Shown here piece after piece: positions 11,926-23,080 of a stretch of DNA of 64,000 nucleotides. Within the stretch, counting starts at the first letter, position 1. Each line of letters opens with the position of its first letter. The stretch is from Ariolimax columbianus (taxonomy: Eukaryota; Mollusca; Gastropoda; Stylommatophora; Arionidae), in contig JAVGWX010000003.1 in NCBI GenBank assembly GCA_036924085.1, forward strand, positions 128,136,974-128,200,973, written 5' to 3'. Position numbers and translations under genes: made by a program. The notes beneath the pieces were generated by a model. That model was not told the DNA's origin. It saw only the letters and a list, made by a program, of their open reading frames with translations, and searched no databases.

Positions 11926-12254
11926 TTCTTTCCTTCTACGCCCCACCATCCTCATCATCACTCCCCGTAGTCCTCACACAATACCACATGTTTTCCATCA
12001 TAAACGTGTAAGTTTGTCTCAGACATCTTGTGTCGCCATACCTGAGTTGTATAGGCTCATGGTGTCACTATAGTCCTCTGGTGGGGCCAGCAGGCTTAGA
12101 GATCGTGCTACACAGTTTGTTGTCCCTCTCCACACGCGCACAGATCCGTGTGCCCCATTTGCATGTTATTGAACGAGCGATGTTTCAATCAGCGGAACTC
12201 GTAAATCCATTCATGTCACGTACGGTAAGACTTGTCTTTACACCCAATCAAGAT
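11516..12254. other. unique sequence with CA and TC microsatellites
   Basis: A (CA)n run lies at about 11695-11723 and a (TC)n run at about 11866-11930. Nothing else was recognised. Confidence 0.6.
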
Positions 12255-12625
12255 CATATCTTACAACATGGGATCAAGATGCTGAGCAGCGCATGAGCTA
12301 CAGTGGTCAGCAACCCATAGCTGACTGCTAACGTCAGGACCAGCTAACCAGAGCTGCCAAGACCATTCTACACCTCCACGCGGTGATCCTGGATAACAGG
12401 CTGCAGCAGGACAGACTAGCTAAGGAGAAGGGATCAAAGAGGGAATGCTAACCCGGTACTAAAGAAATGCTTGCTGAAGTCGGATGTGTTGGACCGACAG
12501 GTGCAAATATCGCAGTAAAGCTGTAAACTACGACACAACGCATTCCGTTCTCTGGACTACATTCTGCAACTCTCAGGGTTTGGTAGCGGGAGATTGAGAA
12601 CGAAGCCACGCCATATCTTACAACA
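12255..12625 (+). mobile_element. SINE-B, full-length copy with 14-bp TSD
   Basis: The element spans 12269-12611 (343 bases) on the + strand. It opens with GGGATCAAGATGCTGAGCAG-like sequence and ends with GGGAGATTGAGAACGAAG. Exact direct repeats CATATCTTACAACA flank it at 12255-12268 and 12612-12625, so both ends are defined. With the copy at 9107 this fixes the family length at about 345 bp. Open frames inside it are chance. Confidence 0.87.
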
Positions 12626-13050
12626 CAAATCTGATACAACTACCATCTTTACGTGCTTAAACAATCAGGGACTATGATAGCAGGATGTACATTGTAGTCA
12701 AGGCCGGAGTCCGAAAGCATTAATTGCAACCAACAATACGTGCATGTTATTACAACAGTTCATAGAGTATCTGTCCAACTTTTGAAGGCTAATACTAATA
12801 ATTATCTCGAGGTTCGGTAAGCCTATTTAAATGAGTAGACAATATATAGTATATGCTCTGCATCATTTAATGGTTGAATGCTACAGAGAAACGTGTGTAG
12901 GTATGCAATGTGTAACGTGAATCTTGAACGACAAAGTGTATAAATCAATATACAGTATTAACAATCGAAATGTCTTGTATCGTTGGCTGGTGAATGTTGA
13001 CATTTTTTGAAGTAAGCTGTAGTAGCATATTTTCTATGATAGTGTAAGCC
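12626..13050. other. unassigned AT-rich sequence
   Basis: No gene or repeat was recognised. Confidence 0.45.
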
Positions 13051-13059
13051 TTGTTAAAT

Positions 13060-13440
<381 letters not shown>

Positions 13441-13451
13441 TACAACTAATA

Positions 13452-14040
13452 CTCATCATCATCATGTAGCATGTCCTTTACAGAACGCCGCTCTCATTAC
13501 AGCTGATCTGTAAGATACATAATCGATCCCTGGCCAGCCCTCCCGCCACTGCCACTGTCAACCCCAGAGCCTCTGTAATGTCCCATGTCCCTTGTCGATC
13601 TGCTTTAGTCTCTTCCTTCAGGTACCATCACCTCCAGTATCGTTCTTTCTATGCCATGGTGACGTTTGATGCGACCAAAGTATTTTCTAGACGTCATGTT
13701 ATCTACTAGCCAGTCTTGTCATATATCGACCTGGTGTATGATTTCTGCATTTTTCTTTTTCGCTATCCGTCGTATTTTAAGCACTTTTCTGTAGCAATTT
13801 AATTCAAGGGATTCAATCATCTTCCGCATCGTTTGTTTCACTGACAATATCTGACATCCGTACATTGCCACCGGGAAGATTAAAGTCCTCACGATACTTA
13901 AGTTTGTAATTTTGTAAGTGTTCTGTCAAACGTTTTTTCATGTTAGTTAACCTCTGTAATGCCATGACCAATCATCTTCTTCTCTCTGTATGGCAATCTT
14001 CTCTACTCCTTATATTGGGACCGAGATACTCAAAACTCAT
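13452..14040 (-). pseudogene. LINE-a RT C-terminal region
   Basis: The minus strand gives MSFEYLGPNIRSREDC, then LVMALQRLTNMKK and, after several stops, a run ending in CKGHAT. This resembles the thumb and C-terminal segment of the 1330-2260 copy (FEYLGSRIDKNGDC). At least six in-frame stops are present. Confidence 0.7.
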
Positions 14041-15178
14041 GACGTTCTGAACTGTATGTTTCTCTGTGATAACTTGAGGTCTGAACTGTATGTTTCTCTG
14101 TGAAAACGAGGTCTGAACTGTATGTTTCTCTGTGATAACTTGAGGTCTGAACTGTATGTTTCTCTGTGATAACTTGAGGTCTGTATGAACTGTATGTTTC
14201 TCTGTGATAACTTGAGGTCTAAACTGTATATTTCTCTGTGATAACTTGAGGTCTGTCTGAACTGTATGTTTCTCTGTGATAACTTCAGGTCTAAACTGTA
14301 TATTTCTTTACGATAACTTGAGGTCTGTCTGAACTGTATGTTTCTCTGTGATAATTTGAGGTCTAAACTGTATATTTCTCTGTGATAACTTGAGGACTGT
14401 CTGAACTGTATGTTTCTCTGTGAAAAACTTGAGGTCTGAACTGTATGTTTCTCTGTGATAACGTGAGGTCTGAACTGTATGTTTCTCTGTGATAACTTGA
14501 GGTCTGTCTGAACTACATATTTCTCTGTGATAACTTGAGGTCTGTCTGAACTGTATGTTTCTCTGTGATAACTTGAGGTCGGTCTGAACTGTATGTTTCT
14601 CTGGGATAACTTGAGGTCTAAACTGTATATTTCTCTGTGATAACTTGAGGTCTGAACTGTATGTTTCTCTGTGATAACTTGAGGTCGGAACTGTATGTTT
14701 CTCTGTGATAACTTGAGGTCGGAACTGTATGTTTCTCTGTGATAACGAGGTCGGTCTGAACTGTATGTTTCTCTGGGATAACTTGAGGTCTAAGCTGTAT
14801 ATTTCTCTGTGATAACTTGAGGTCTGAACTGTATGTTTCTCTGTGATAACTTGAGGTCTGAACTGTATGTTTCTCTGTGATAACTTGAGGTCTGAACTGT
14901 ATGTTTCTTTGTGATGACTTGAGTTCTGAACTGTATGTTTCTCTGTGATAACTTGAGGTCTGAACTGTATGTTTCTCTGTGAAAACTTTAGGTCTGAACT
15001 GTATGTTTCTCAGTGATAACTTGAGGTCTGAGCTGTATGTTTCTCTGTGATAACTTAAGGTCTGAACTGTATGTATATCTGTGATAACTTAAGGTCTGTC
15101 TGAACTGCATGCTTTTCTTTGATAACTTGAGGTATGTCTGAACTGTATGCTTCTCTGTGATAACTTGAAGTCTGGTTA
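14041..15178. repeat. 34/38-bp minisatellite, about 32 units, inside LINE-a
   Basis: The unit is GTCTGAACTGTATGTTTCTC plus TGTGATAACTTGAG (34 bases). Some units carry an extra GTCT (38 bases). On the minus strand the unit reads QVITEKHTVQT, and the last unit runs directly into LINE-a coding sequence (TVQNVMSFEYLG). The array therefore sits exactly between two consecutive RT blocks and seems to have grown from the LINE's own sequence. Confidence 0.93.
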
Positions 15179-15660
15179 TCACTTGACAGTGCTCATTATC
15201 TTAGTCCTGACGGTGTATGAACATATGTTGGTCTTCGTTGTATCATTTAAACATGATCATCTGTTTCAGCACGCAAGGCTCTTCAAGGGGACAACTGTGT
15301 TACCTCTATATCTGAGTTCTGGTATTTCATTCCCGCTGACAGTGAGAAAGCCAAACTTTATACTCTTTGTCATTCTTGACATTTCTCATGATGTTTTCTG
15401 CTTATATATTTAACAGATAAGAAGAGAGTATGCATCCTTGTCCTACTCCCGTGTCTACCTCAAACCATTCCGATGTCTCTCTAGCTATTCTGACAGTTGT
15501 TTGTTGTTCGTTTGAATCAGTCAAACCAGGTGTTCCACGGACTCTAATGTTTATCATGATTTGCCACAGCTGTTGTCGTAGCACACCGTTGAAAGCCTTG
15601 GTATAGTCTTTAAAGCAGGTGTGTAAGTAGACATTATACTCTCTGCACATTTCAATAATA
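15179..15660 (-). pseudogene. LINE-a RT palm region
   Basis: The minus-strand frame at 15650-15402 reads CFKDYTKAFNGV (motif A, with N where catalytic D or a following D is usual), LWQIMINIRVRGTP, SEWFEVDTGVGQGCILSSYL (motif B) and LLNI. The next block (15390-15180) gives RNVKNDKEY and ELRYRGNTVVPL, in which the expected YADD is replaced by YRGN. The catalytic box is thus destroyed in addition to the frame breaks. Confidence 0.72.
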
Positions 15661-15668
15661 TTTCGTAT

Positions 15669-15931
15669 GTTAAAGATGTTTTTGATTTTGTACGCCTTAT
15701 TTTTCTATTTCCCAAGGCGGTGTGCGTTGCACGCTTTTTTATTTTGCGCCTGTCATCTCAGTGCATCCGATTTCGGCACCCATTTTATTTAAGAGTCTGC
15801 TTCCTCCTGCCTTTTCTAAGGGTTTGTTTCCCCGGGGTAACGACCGCTGTTGTGTTGGGAAGCGAACCCAGCACCGTCGATTTATGAGCCGTGTCACTTA
15901 ACCACTAGCCCACCACCTCCCCGTTAAGGAT
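15669..15931 (-). mobile_element. SINE-A copy 2 inside LINE-a
   Basis: The body spans about 15678-15922 and has the same minus-strand layout as the copies at 10221 and 37779: a tRNA-like head at the right and an AT-rich tail at the left. Candidate TSDs are GTTAAAGAT (15669-15677) and GTTAAGGAT (15923-15931), with one mismatch. It inserted after LINE-a, because it splits the LINE's RT sequence. Confidence 0.8.
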
Positions 15932-16450
15932 TGGATTTCTCTTAACTGTGCCATGGCGGAAACCTGCCTAAGGCATATGCACTTTTGTTTTTCGCCCTTT
16001 TTATGATGATCTTGAAGGGGATATCACTGGTATGGCTAATAAGAGCAATGGTTCAGTAGCTAGTACATCGTTTCAGATCACCGGCCTCTGGGACTGAGAT
16101 ATACATAGTTTTGGTCTACGCGCTAAGCCCTGTTGTGCCGTGTAAGGTCTTCTTGCATATCGTCTGGTAGGTCTTGACTCTGGTACCTCCACCTACTTGT
16201 GTGAATTCAGTCATCCCGTCCCGGTAAGTTTTCTTTCTTCAAGCCTAAGATTGATAGTCGGACTTCAGCTATCGTAGGTTCCGGCTCTACGTCCTTGGCC
16301 TTAGGCGTTATGTTGGTGTCGTCATCTTTATGTTCGTACTTGCCACTGCAATATTGCTTCCATTTCTGAAGTTTATACATGCTCTCTGTTAGCGTATTAC
16401 CATTGCTCTGTTGTAATATTTCTTCTTCTTCTTCTTCTTCCTTGTACATC
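15923..16450 (-). pseudogene. LINE-a RT N-terminal region
   Basis: The minus-strand frame at 16449-16207 ends with AEVRLSILGLKKENLPGRDD, the usual start of a LINE RT (EV..A...LK..K.PG.D). It is preceded by a GAA-encoded Glu run. The following part to 15923 holds weak NYR-ISL and AGFR-type matches in shifted frames. Confidence 0.68.
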
Positions 16451-17185
16451 TTCAGACCTCAACTTCAATGACTCTAACGAAGGCAGCAGTTGATTCAAGG
16501 CTCTGTACGCTTCCGTACAGCTTCTCGGGGATGTTGTAATATATTCAGTGACGGTTTAAATTAGTACTACTACTACTACTATTACTACAACTACTACTAC
16601 TACTAGTACTATTACTACTACTACTACAACTACTATTACTACAAAATTATTAGTATATAATATATTTTGTCTTATTGTCTTTTTCAGTTTTTCAGATATA
16701 AAACTACACATTTGTAATAATCTCTCCAAAAGTTTGTTTCTCCCAAATCAAGAGCACAGAAGAGACAAGACAAGGAATATGAAAATTAAAAAATTTCAAC
16801 AAACGCTCTTTCAGTTTGCTGTAAGTGCTCTTCCAAATTATTTGTCATTTAACTCATCCGATTAAGTTGAAGCAAGAAATACACTAAATGAAACATCATC
16901 CCTAAACAAGAGCAGTTTACTTGAGCAATCGTACACAGGATTTTGATGAAGGGGCAGATGACGAAAGTGAAAATGAAGAATAGAAAGACACAGAGTTACA
17001 GCGGCATGTTGAAGTGAACTTGGAAAACGAGAGGAATAGTCATAACAAAGGCACTGATAGGGAAACAACCGAGTTTCCATCTCAAAAGGAAACATAGAAT
17101 ATCCTAATAAATGGTCAAATGCCTCTGTCTAGAACATTCACAAAGCACAAAGGAGAATACGGATCTTTCAACTGAGAACTGCACG
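16451..17185. other. unique sequence with a CTA microsatellite
   Basis: A (CTA)n/(ATT) tract lies at about 16563-16645. The rest has no recognised content. Confidence 0.5.
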
Positions 17186-17189
17186 TTTT

Positions 17190-18025
17190 AATATGTTAAT
17201 GTCAGCTGTGTGGTACAACATAATAGCTCTGTTCCAATGTCAGCTGTGTGGTAGAAAATATTAGCTCTGTGTTAATGTCATCTGTGTAGTACAACATAAT
17301 AGCTCTGTTCCAATGTCAGCTGTGTGGTACAAAATATTAGCTCTGTGTTAATGTCAGCTGTGTGGTACAATATATTAGCTCTGTGTTAATGTCAGCTGTG
17401 TGGTACAACAAAATAGCTCTGTTCCAATGTCAACCGTGTGGTACAACATAATAGCTCTGTTCCAATGTCAGCTGTGTGGTACAAAATATTAGCTCTGTGC
17501 TAATGTCAGATGTGTGGTACAACATAATAGCTCTGTTTCAATGTCAGCTGTGTGGTACAACATATTGGCTCTGTTCTAATGTCAGCTGTGTGGTACAAAA
17601 TATTAGCTCTGTGCTAATGTCAGCTGTGTGGTACAACATATTAGCTCTGTGCTAATGTTAGCTGTGTGGTACAAAATATTAGCTCTGTTCTAATGTCAGC
17701 TGTGTGGTACAACATATTAGCTCTGTGCTAATGTCAGCTGTGTGGTACAACATATTGGCTCTGTTCCAATGTCAACGGTGTGGTACTAAATATTAGCTCT
17801 GTGTTAATGTCAGCTGTGTGGTACAACATAATAGCTCTGTTTCAATGTCAGCTGTGTGGTACAACATAATAGCTCTGTTTCAATGTCAGCTGTGTGGTAC
17901 AACATATTGGCTCTGTTCTAATGTCAGCTGTGTGGTACAAAATATTAGCTCTGTGCTAATGTCAGCTGTGTGGTACAATATATTGGCTCTGTTCTAATGT
18001 CAGCTGTGTGGTACAACATATTAGC
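17190..18025. repeat. 38-bp minisatellite, about 22 copies
   Basis: The unit contains AATGTCAGCTGTGTGGTACA and ACATATTAGCTCTGTGCT. Two main variants alternate (GTGCTAA/GTTCCAA and ATATT/ATAAT). Phase and length are well kept. Confidence 0.94.
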
Positions 18026-18422
18026 TGGCACCAGAAATTTACAACAAAGTCACCCAATCCAGAAATGCTGAATGTGGAAGTAGCAGACACAAAACTCTCC
18101 TCGTTGACCTGGCAAGCCGTGAAACAACTGGACAAACATTCAGAATTAAGTCAAATCGGTTGTGCCAAACATTAAGACAGAAATACGACTCTCCTATAGC
18201 TGTAGTGGAGTTAGATGGAAGAGGGCAAAGCTGCATGATAATAGCACAGCTGATGCTAACATCGAGGACCTGAATAATGCAAATGATTCGCCAGAGACCT
18301 ATTTCTGAAGGTGTCTTCCATTTCACAAGACGATACTAGTAAGTCCGATATCAACCTTGACCCGGTGTCCAGACTCCTGGCATCATCTCCTGCGCCTCCG
18401 ATGATCAACACCTGTTTGAGTT
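18026..18422. other. unassigned sequence
   Basis: A 95-codon minus-strand open frame (18326-18039) has no recognised motif. Nothing else was identified between the minisatellite and the LINE-b 3' end. Confidence 0.4.
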
Positions 18423-18520
18423 TCTTCTTCTTCTTCTTCTTCGTACGCTGTCAAACGTCAACCTGAATTTTTTCGAAAAAACCAGCGGTCATCCTGAGGC
18501 TGTCAACACTGCCATAGAGC

Positions 18521-18925
18521 TTATCTAGTGTTGCCACTGGTGATGGCCACATGTGCTTTCTCTGGTCCTCGTATGTCGGGCAGTTTTGCAGCAGATGTGG
18601 TCATTTTCCCTGTACCACAAGTGCATTCGTCAGTGCCACCTATCTTCAGTTTATTGAATAGGTGGTACCTCAGTATGTTGTGCCCTGTGCGGAGTCTGAA
18701 GACCAGGACCTGCTCTCTTCTGTTCAACTGGTAAAAGGCATAATTTTTAGTGTAGCCAGTATGTTCTGTTTCCCATTTGGTCATGTATATGGCTCTAATA
18801 AACCTTTTGGACTCTTCGTAGGTCACACTAGAATCTGGTTGTGGTAGTCTTGCCACTTCTTTTGCCAGTCTGTCTGCCTCCTCGTTGCCTTGGATGTTAC
18901 AGTGGGATGGAACCCACTGTACCAC
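18521..18925 (-). pseudogene. LINE-b RNase H end and C-terminal Cys/His tail
   Basis: The frame begins VQWVPSHCNIQGNEEADRLA, the last catalytic region of RNase H (GNEEAD). It then passes through FRLRTGHNILRYHLF to CTCGTGKMT. Compared with the copy at 38219, about five bases are missing after GKMT. The usual AEHLLQSCP motif is therefore lost and replaced by a shifted tail. Confidence 0.8.
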
Positions 18926-18972
18926 TACTCTTTTTGGTGCGAATTGCTGGCATAGTTGACAGAGTACTGCTC

Positions 18973-19209
18973 TTAAATCATTGAGTATTTTCCAATTGCC
19001 ACTGACAGTGTTATTTTTCTACCATTTGGTAGGCTCAGGAATACCGCAGCCCCTCCATTCTGTGTTTTGTTTGTTACAGAACCGTCGGTGTATGCATGGG
19101 TCCAGTCCATGCTTGGGTAGTTTTTCGTTATGTACCTCAAGGTTATGTCTCCTCTTTCTTTTTCAGTCTGGCTGTTCTTGTTTCCAATACCTGGTATGTT
19201 TTCTACCAC
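18973..19209 (-). pseudogene. LINE-b RNase H domain, first half
   Basis: The frame reads WTHAYTDGSV followed by GGAAVFLSLPNG. YTDGS carries the first catalytic Asp of RNase H type I. Such a domain removes RNA from the RNA-DNA hybrid during second-strand synthesis. The frame stops at 18973 in the middle of the domain. Confidence 0.78.
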
Positions 19210-19907
19210 CTCTGGAAATATATGCTGCCTCCAGGTAGGTTTGCGTACAGTAGGGATGGGCTTTGGTGTTGTTAATGTGTTGATAGGGTCTTCGCTAATC
19301 TTTGCTTTGGCTATTTCTGCAAAGTTTCTCCTCTTTAGTTTCCCATTTCCAAATCTATTTAGTCTCTAATGCATTGGATGGTCAGTCAGTCTTCTGAGTT
19401 TTTCTGCTTGCTGCTGGGCTCTGCAGTCTCTTCTGTCAGTCATAGATTGCAGATTCGTAATCTTTTCAAGTTCTACAATTGGCGTTGACTTCATGCCTCC
19501 TGTTATTACTAATTTTATCAAAGTTCGCCTTTGCTGCTGTTGTCTATACCGCAATGCCATACTCGAGAACTGGTCTCACTCTTCCAGTGTACAGCTTTTT
19601 TAGTATAATTTCGTCTGCTCCCCAGCTTGTGCCAGCAAATTTCTTCATGATTGCCCTTCTTTGTCTGGCTCTCATTCGGTTTCTCTCGATCTGACTTTTC
19701 CATGTCATGCGCCGATCAAATGTGATTCCCAGGTAGTTTGGGTTGTCGTTTGGCCTCAGATATTTGCCGACAAGACTTTTTTGGTGTTCTTGGGTTTATT
19801 TGAAAGCGAGAATATCGTACATGTTGTTTTTTCCTTATTTATTTTGACCAGCCATGAGTTCGCCCACTCCTCCAACGATGTTAGGGCCTGCTGCATCCGA
19901 TTGCTTG

Positions 19908-20948
19908 CTATGGTGAAATTTTTTCAGAGGTCCACATAGCCAGATCGTGTGCAAACATGGAGCTGTGGACTCTTCTTGGTATAGTCTCTGAGATGTTGTT
20001 TATATGCACCAGAAAAAGTGTGGGTGACAGTACTCCCCCTTGGGGTACTTCCTGCTCAAGTGTCACCTTTTTGCTCATCTGCCTTTGTACTTGAACTCTG
20101 GCTGTTCTGTTTTCGAGGTAGTGGCTGATCCATTTGTGCATTTTTCCACAAACTTCCCTTCTTCGTAGCTTGACTTTAAGTCCCTATTTCCATACCTTGT
20201 CAAATACCTTCTCTAAATTCACCCAAACCGCTACTGTGTGTTTTTTCTCCTGGTAAGCGTCCCCTATTTCCTGGGCTATGAGAGTGATCTGGTCCTCAGT
20301 GGATCTGTGCTGTCTAAAGCCTGCTTGCTGTGGAATTAGTATGTGTTTTTCTTCCTAATGTCACATCAGTCTGGTGTTTATCATACGCTCCATCAGTTTT
20401 CCTACACAGCTAAGTAGATTGATATGCCTGTATCCATTTGGATCTGTTCTATCTTTTTCTTTCTTTGGTACTGGTATAAGTACAGCGTCTTTCCATGCCT
20501 GAGGTACAATTCCCCTTTTCCAGCTTTGGTTCAGGATCAGGACTGATAGTAACTTTCTCTTTGCTGTTTAGCCCAGCCCCATCATCATTTCGTTTGTTAC
20601 CCCGTCTTTTCCGGGCGATTTATTTTTCTTTAAAGTTCTCATGGCCTCTTCCATTTCATTCATTGTTAGTTTTGCCATCATGTGCTCCTCTGGTACCATA
20701 TTGATGTTGTCGTGGCTCTTTTTGTTCTTCACTAATGTCTGTATGCCTGTCTGTAAGGACATCAATGTGGTTTGCTCTGGCATAATGTTCTATAAAGGCG
20801 TTTGCTGCTTTTTTTTCCAGTAAGCATGTTGTCGCCCTGCTTGATGGTAATTTGTTTATTTGATGGTGTTTCGTCATTCATGGCTCTGACTAACTTCCAT
20901 AGTTTGTTCCCTTCTTTATCTAAATTGAGGCTTTCTGTTTTGTTTTTT
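19908..20948 (-). pseudogene. LINE-b reverse transcriptase, broken
   Basis: Blocks on the minus strand are MNEMEEAMRTLKKNKSPGKD (RT start, about 20670), VPQGGVLSPTLFLVHINNI (motif B, about 20060) and SSMFAHDLAMW (about 19950). The last should be FADD, but the first catalytic Asp is changed to His (GAC-type codon to CAC). Together with several stops between 20568 and 20141 this rules out activity. Confidence 0.78.
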
Positions 20949-21371
20949 TCAACTGTCTCTTGTTATTTGGTTTAGTGTTCTTTTGTATTTCGCCGTCATG
21001 GCATTGAGAGCGATATTTGCCTCCAAAGATTGTTCTCTCTCTGCCATGTTCCTAGCATTTGTGACTTCGTCTTCCTCTTTCTGCAATTCGTCATTCCAAT
21101 ATGGCTTGTAGTTTTTCCTTGCCGCTCTTGGGATGGTTTCGGTGGATGCTTGCATTATTGCTTTGCTTAGGCTTTCCACCATAGGTTTCATATTGTTTTT
21201 CCTTGTGTTGATGGTTTCACACAGCCCATCTGTCAGAATTGCAAATCTGTCCCAGTCGGATCGTTTATAGTTCCAAAGTGGGAGCGGTTTTATTTCCTGT
21301 GGGCCTACTTCCATATCAATTTCTAGTCTAATTGGCCTGTGGTCGCTACCTGCCAATTGGTTGAGCACCAA
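20949..21371 (-). pseudogene. LINE-b endonuclease end and linker
   Basis: The frame opens with GSDHRPIRLEI, the SDH catalytic His box that closes the endonuclease domain. It continues through an Arg/Lys-rich linker with KPYWNDELQKEE, the usual W...L transition towards the RT domain. The 140 residues are uninterrupted, which makes this the best-kept piece of LINE-b upstream of the RT. Confidence 0.78.
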
Positions 21372-21381
21372 GTGGTCTATT

Positions 21382-21735
21382 TTAATGGTGAATATCCACC
21401 GTTGAAAAGGCCAAGTCTGGAGTAGAGGTGGTATGCCATGTTCTAGAATAGAAGCTAGGGCTGTACTCCGGCCTATTGATAAGATAGAGATTTGTATCTA
21501 TATCCCAGTCTTCCACTTCATCGGCTCTGTTGTCTGTGTCCGAATATCCCCATCTCTCCGAGTGGCTGTTGAAGTCTCCAACTACTAGGCAGCTGGAGTC
21601 CTTTATTTCCATAATCGAGAGCGACAGGTCTTTGTTGGGTGGGCCATACAGGTTGAAGATGTGGATCTTCGTTTCGTGTGTCATTATGTCGACTCCTACA
21701 ATTTCTGCTTGTCCAGTGTGATTGACAGCTACCAC
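21382..21735 (-). pseudogene. LINE-b endonuclease middle region
   Basis: Visible blocks are KIHIFNLYGPPN and CLVVGDFNSHSERWGY, the Asp/Asn motif of AP-type nucleases. The pattern WHTTSTPDLAFS follows, as is usual before the final SDH box. In the LINE life cycle this domain nicks genomic DNA to prime reverse transcription. The frame breaks at 21382 just before the SDH motif. Confidence 0.75.
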
Positions 21736-21810
21736 GCTACTCGGTATGCAGTTACGTGTCAGTATCAGAACCCCTCCTTTGTGACCTTCTCTATCAAGAC
21801 GGAAGGTCTA

Positions 21811-22086
21811 TTATCCTCTGATTGAGAATTTGTGGTTGTTATTGAGGTGCGTTTCTTGGATACATGCCACGTCAATCTGACCTTCATGCAGGTGATGTGT
21901 TAGGGAAAACTTTTTGTTAATGATTCCCTCCGCATTCCACTGTAGTATTCTGAGGGTCTTGGGTTTTTGGTCAATAGTTTTTGCCCCATCTCCTTGTGCC
22001 TTGACTCCACAGCTCATTGGTGGGTGACCACCAGTAGCATTAGGTGGGCCCCTTCGAGACGGGACTCCACAGGGTGAGCACCACAC
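21811..22086 (-). pseudogene. LINE-b endonuclease N-terminus, with zinc-knuckle-like leader
   Basis: The frame begins with CSPC followed by HPPMSC, a C-x2-C...H-x4-C spacing. It may be the end of a gag-like ORF1 now joined in frame, but the spacing between pairs is unusual. It then enters the APE endonuclease: LRILQWNAEGI (Asn box) and DVACIQETHL (catalytic Glu in QETHL). The frame ends soon after and the domain continues in another frame at 21735. Confidence 0.7.
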
Positions 22087-22129
22087 TTTTTTATGTTAAG
22101 TTGTACCGTCATCATACAGCGATATACGT

Positions 22130-22300
22130 GTGGATAGAACAAATAATTATGTTATTGAAGTGTAAGATGTTTATGTATTTAAGGTGTAAGATTCATTATA
22201 TGATCGATGTAGTGGCAGAGCACTTTATTCTAGGACTAAGGTGTACATTGATGATATTGTTGAAGTGTAGGTAGAAGACGCAATTCTATTAATGAGGCGT
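22130..22300. repeat. degenerate 25-bp units (outer edge of the array)
   Basis: Loose copies of AGGTGTAAGATTCATTATAT-like sequence resemble the 25-bp array further right, but with much lower identity. Confidence 0.5.
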
Positions 22301-22851
22301 AAAGGATTTCTATTTCTGCTGTGCTGGCAAGTCAAGTAATCCGTCTGAACAACCAGGGCCCGTCGCACTGATCGTCCTTGACCACGGCTGATGGCAGAGT
22401 CAGGCAGCATGCAGGACAGATGGGGTGGAGACGATGCGTCTCAGCCAGGTGTTTAGCAGGCAACCCTAATGACGTCTCCTAGAAGGATGTAATTGTTTCC
22501 CGACCCTGTTTTAAGTGGACGGGTGATGCTAAGGGGAGTCACTATGGAAGAAGCTACAAGGCAGCAGAAAAAGAGTCGGTGCAGTTCCAGCCTTGAGGAT
22601 ATGCTCTCAAGTTGTGTCCGTCGGGGGACCTCGGCGTTGGGGACTAGGTTTTGTATTCGGACTCCAATGATACATCGTTGGTTGTGTATATGGAAGGCTT
22701 CGAGCCGCTTCCGATCTCCCTGTGAGACCGACAAGATTTCGGGGTCGTACAAGAAGATTGGAATTATACACGATTTATAGAGGTGCAGTTTGCTTTCCAG
22801 GATCGAGCGTCTACTAGTGCTCTGGGTGCAGACTATGTGCAGAGATTGCAT
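22300..22851 (-). pseudogene. LINE-f reverse transcriptase C-terminal fragment
   Basis: The minus frame reads RRSILESKLHLYKSCIIPIF, LEAFHIHNQRCIIGVR, NAEVPRRTQLESI and LELHRLFF. This is the pattern of the post-palm region of CR1/L2- or RTE-like LINE proteins (LY-SC--PI-LYG-E, LE-FH---QR-I-G). The RT palm is absent and a frame change follows near 22453. It is a truncated, inactive copy lying between LINE-b and the 25-bp array. Confidence 0.65.
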
Positions 22852-22998
22852 GGAGGAAGCATCAAGACAGTTCCATAGTGTGGTGTCCAGGCAGTGTACG
22901 CAGAAGACACATGTCTATGATTTTGAAGGGAAAGTTCATTCTTTGACTGAGGTTTAAGAGCAGCATATGAATGAGGTCTAAGTTTAATGCATTGATTA

Positions 22999-23080
22999 AG
23001 GTGGACAATAAAGGTGGACAATAAAGGTGGACAATAAAGGTGGACAATAAAGGTGGACAATAAAGGTGGACAATAAAGAT
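22999..23080. repeat. 13-bp tandem repeat, 6 copies
   Basis: GTGGACAATAAAG is repeated without change from 23001 to about 23078. The unit resembles the GAGGTGGACGATTAAT part of the neighbouring 25-bp unit, so it may be a local re-expansion of half a unit. Confidence 0.9.

Larger units (their letters stand above)
13452..16450 (-). mobile_element. LINE-a copy, interrupted by a minisatellite and a SINE
   Basis: Read on the minus strand, pieces of one LINE appear in the correct order. These are the RT N-terminal block (16450-15923), a SINE-A insertion (15922-15678), RT motifs A to B (15660-15402), the region around the catalytic box (15390-15180), a tandem array (about 15178-14041), the thumb block SFEYLGPNIRSRED, and the 3' end at 13452. 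The 3' end shares catcatgtagcatgtcct with the copy ending at 1330 and finishes in an ATG repeat. Many stops and shifts make it inactive. About half of its present length is inserted or expanded DNA. Confidence 0.75.
18423..22090 (-). mobile_element. LINE-b (I/Jockey-like, EN-RT-RNase H), decayed
   Basis: About 3.67 kb on the minus strand shows the complete order APE endonuclease, linker, reverse transcriptase, RNase H and C-terminal Cys/His motif. It ends in a (GAA)n tail at 18424-18443 (TTC on the + strand). This layout fits I-clade or Jockey-group LINEs that carry RNase H. Coding is split over at least seven open segments by stops and frameshifts. A matching 3' fragment lies at 38219-38579. 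No TSD was found, so the 5' boundary is uncertain; the element may start upstream in ORF1. Confidence 0.82.

Noticed and set aside
18528..19369. Several + strand open frames
   Set aside because: They are shadows of the minus-strand LINE-b RNase H region.
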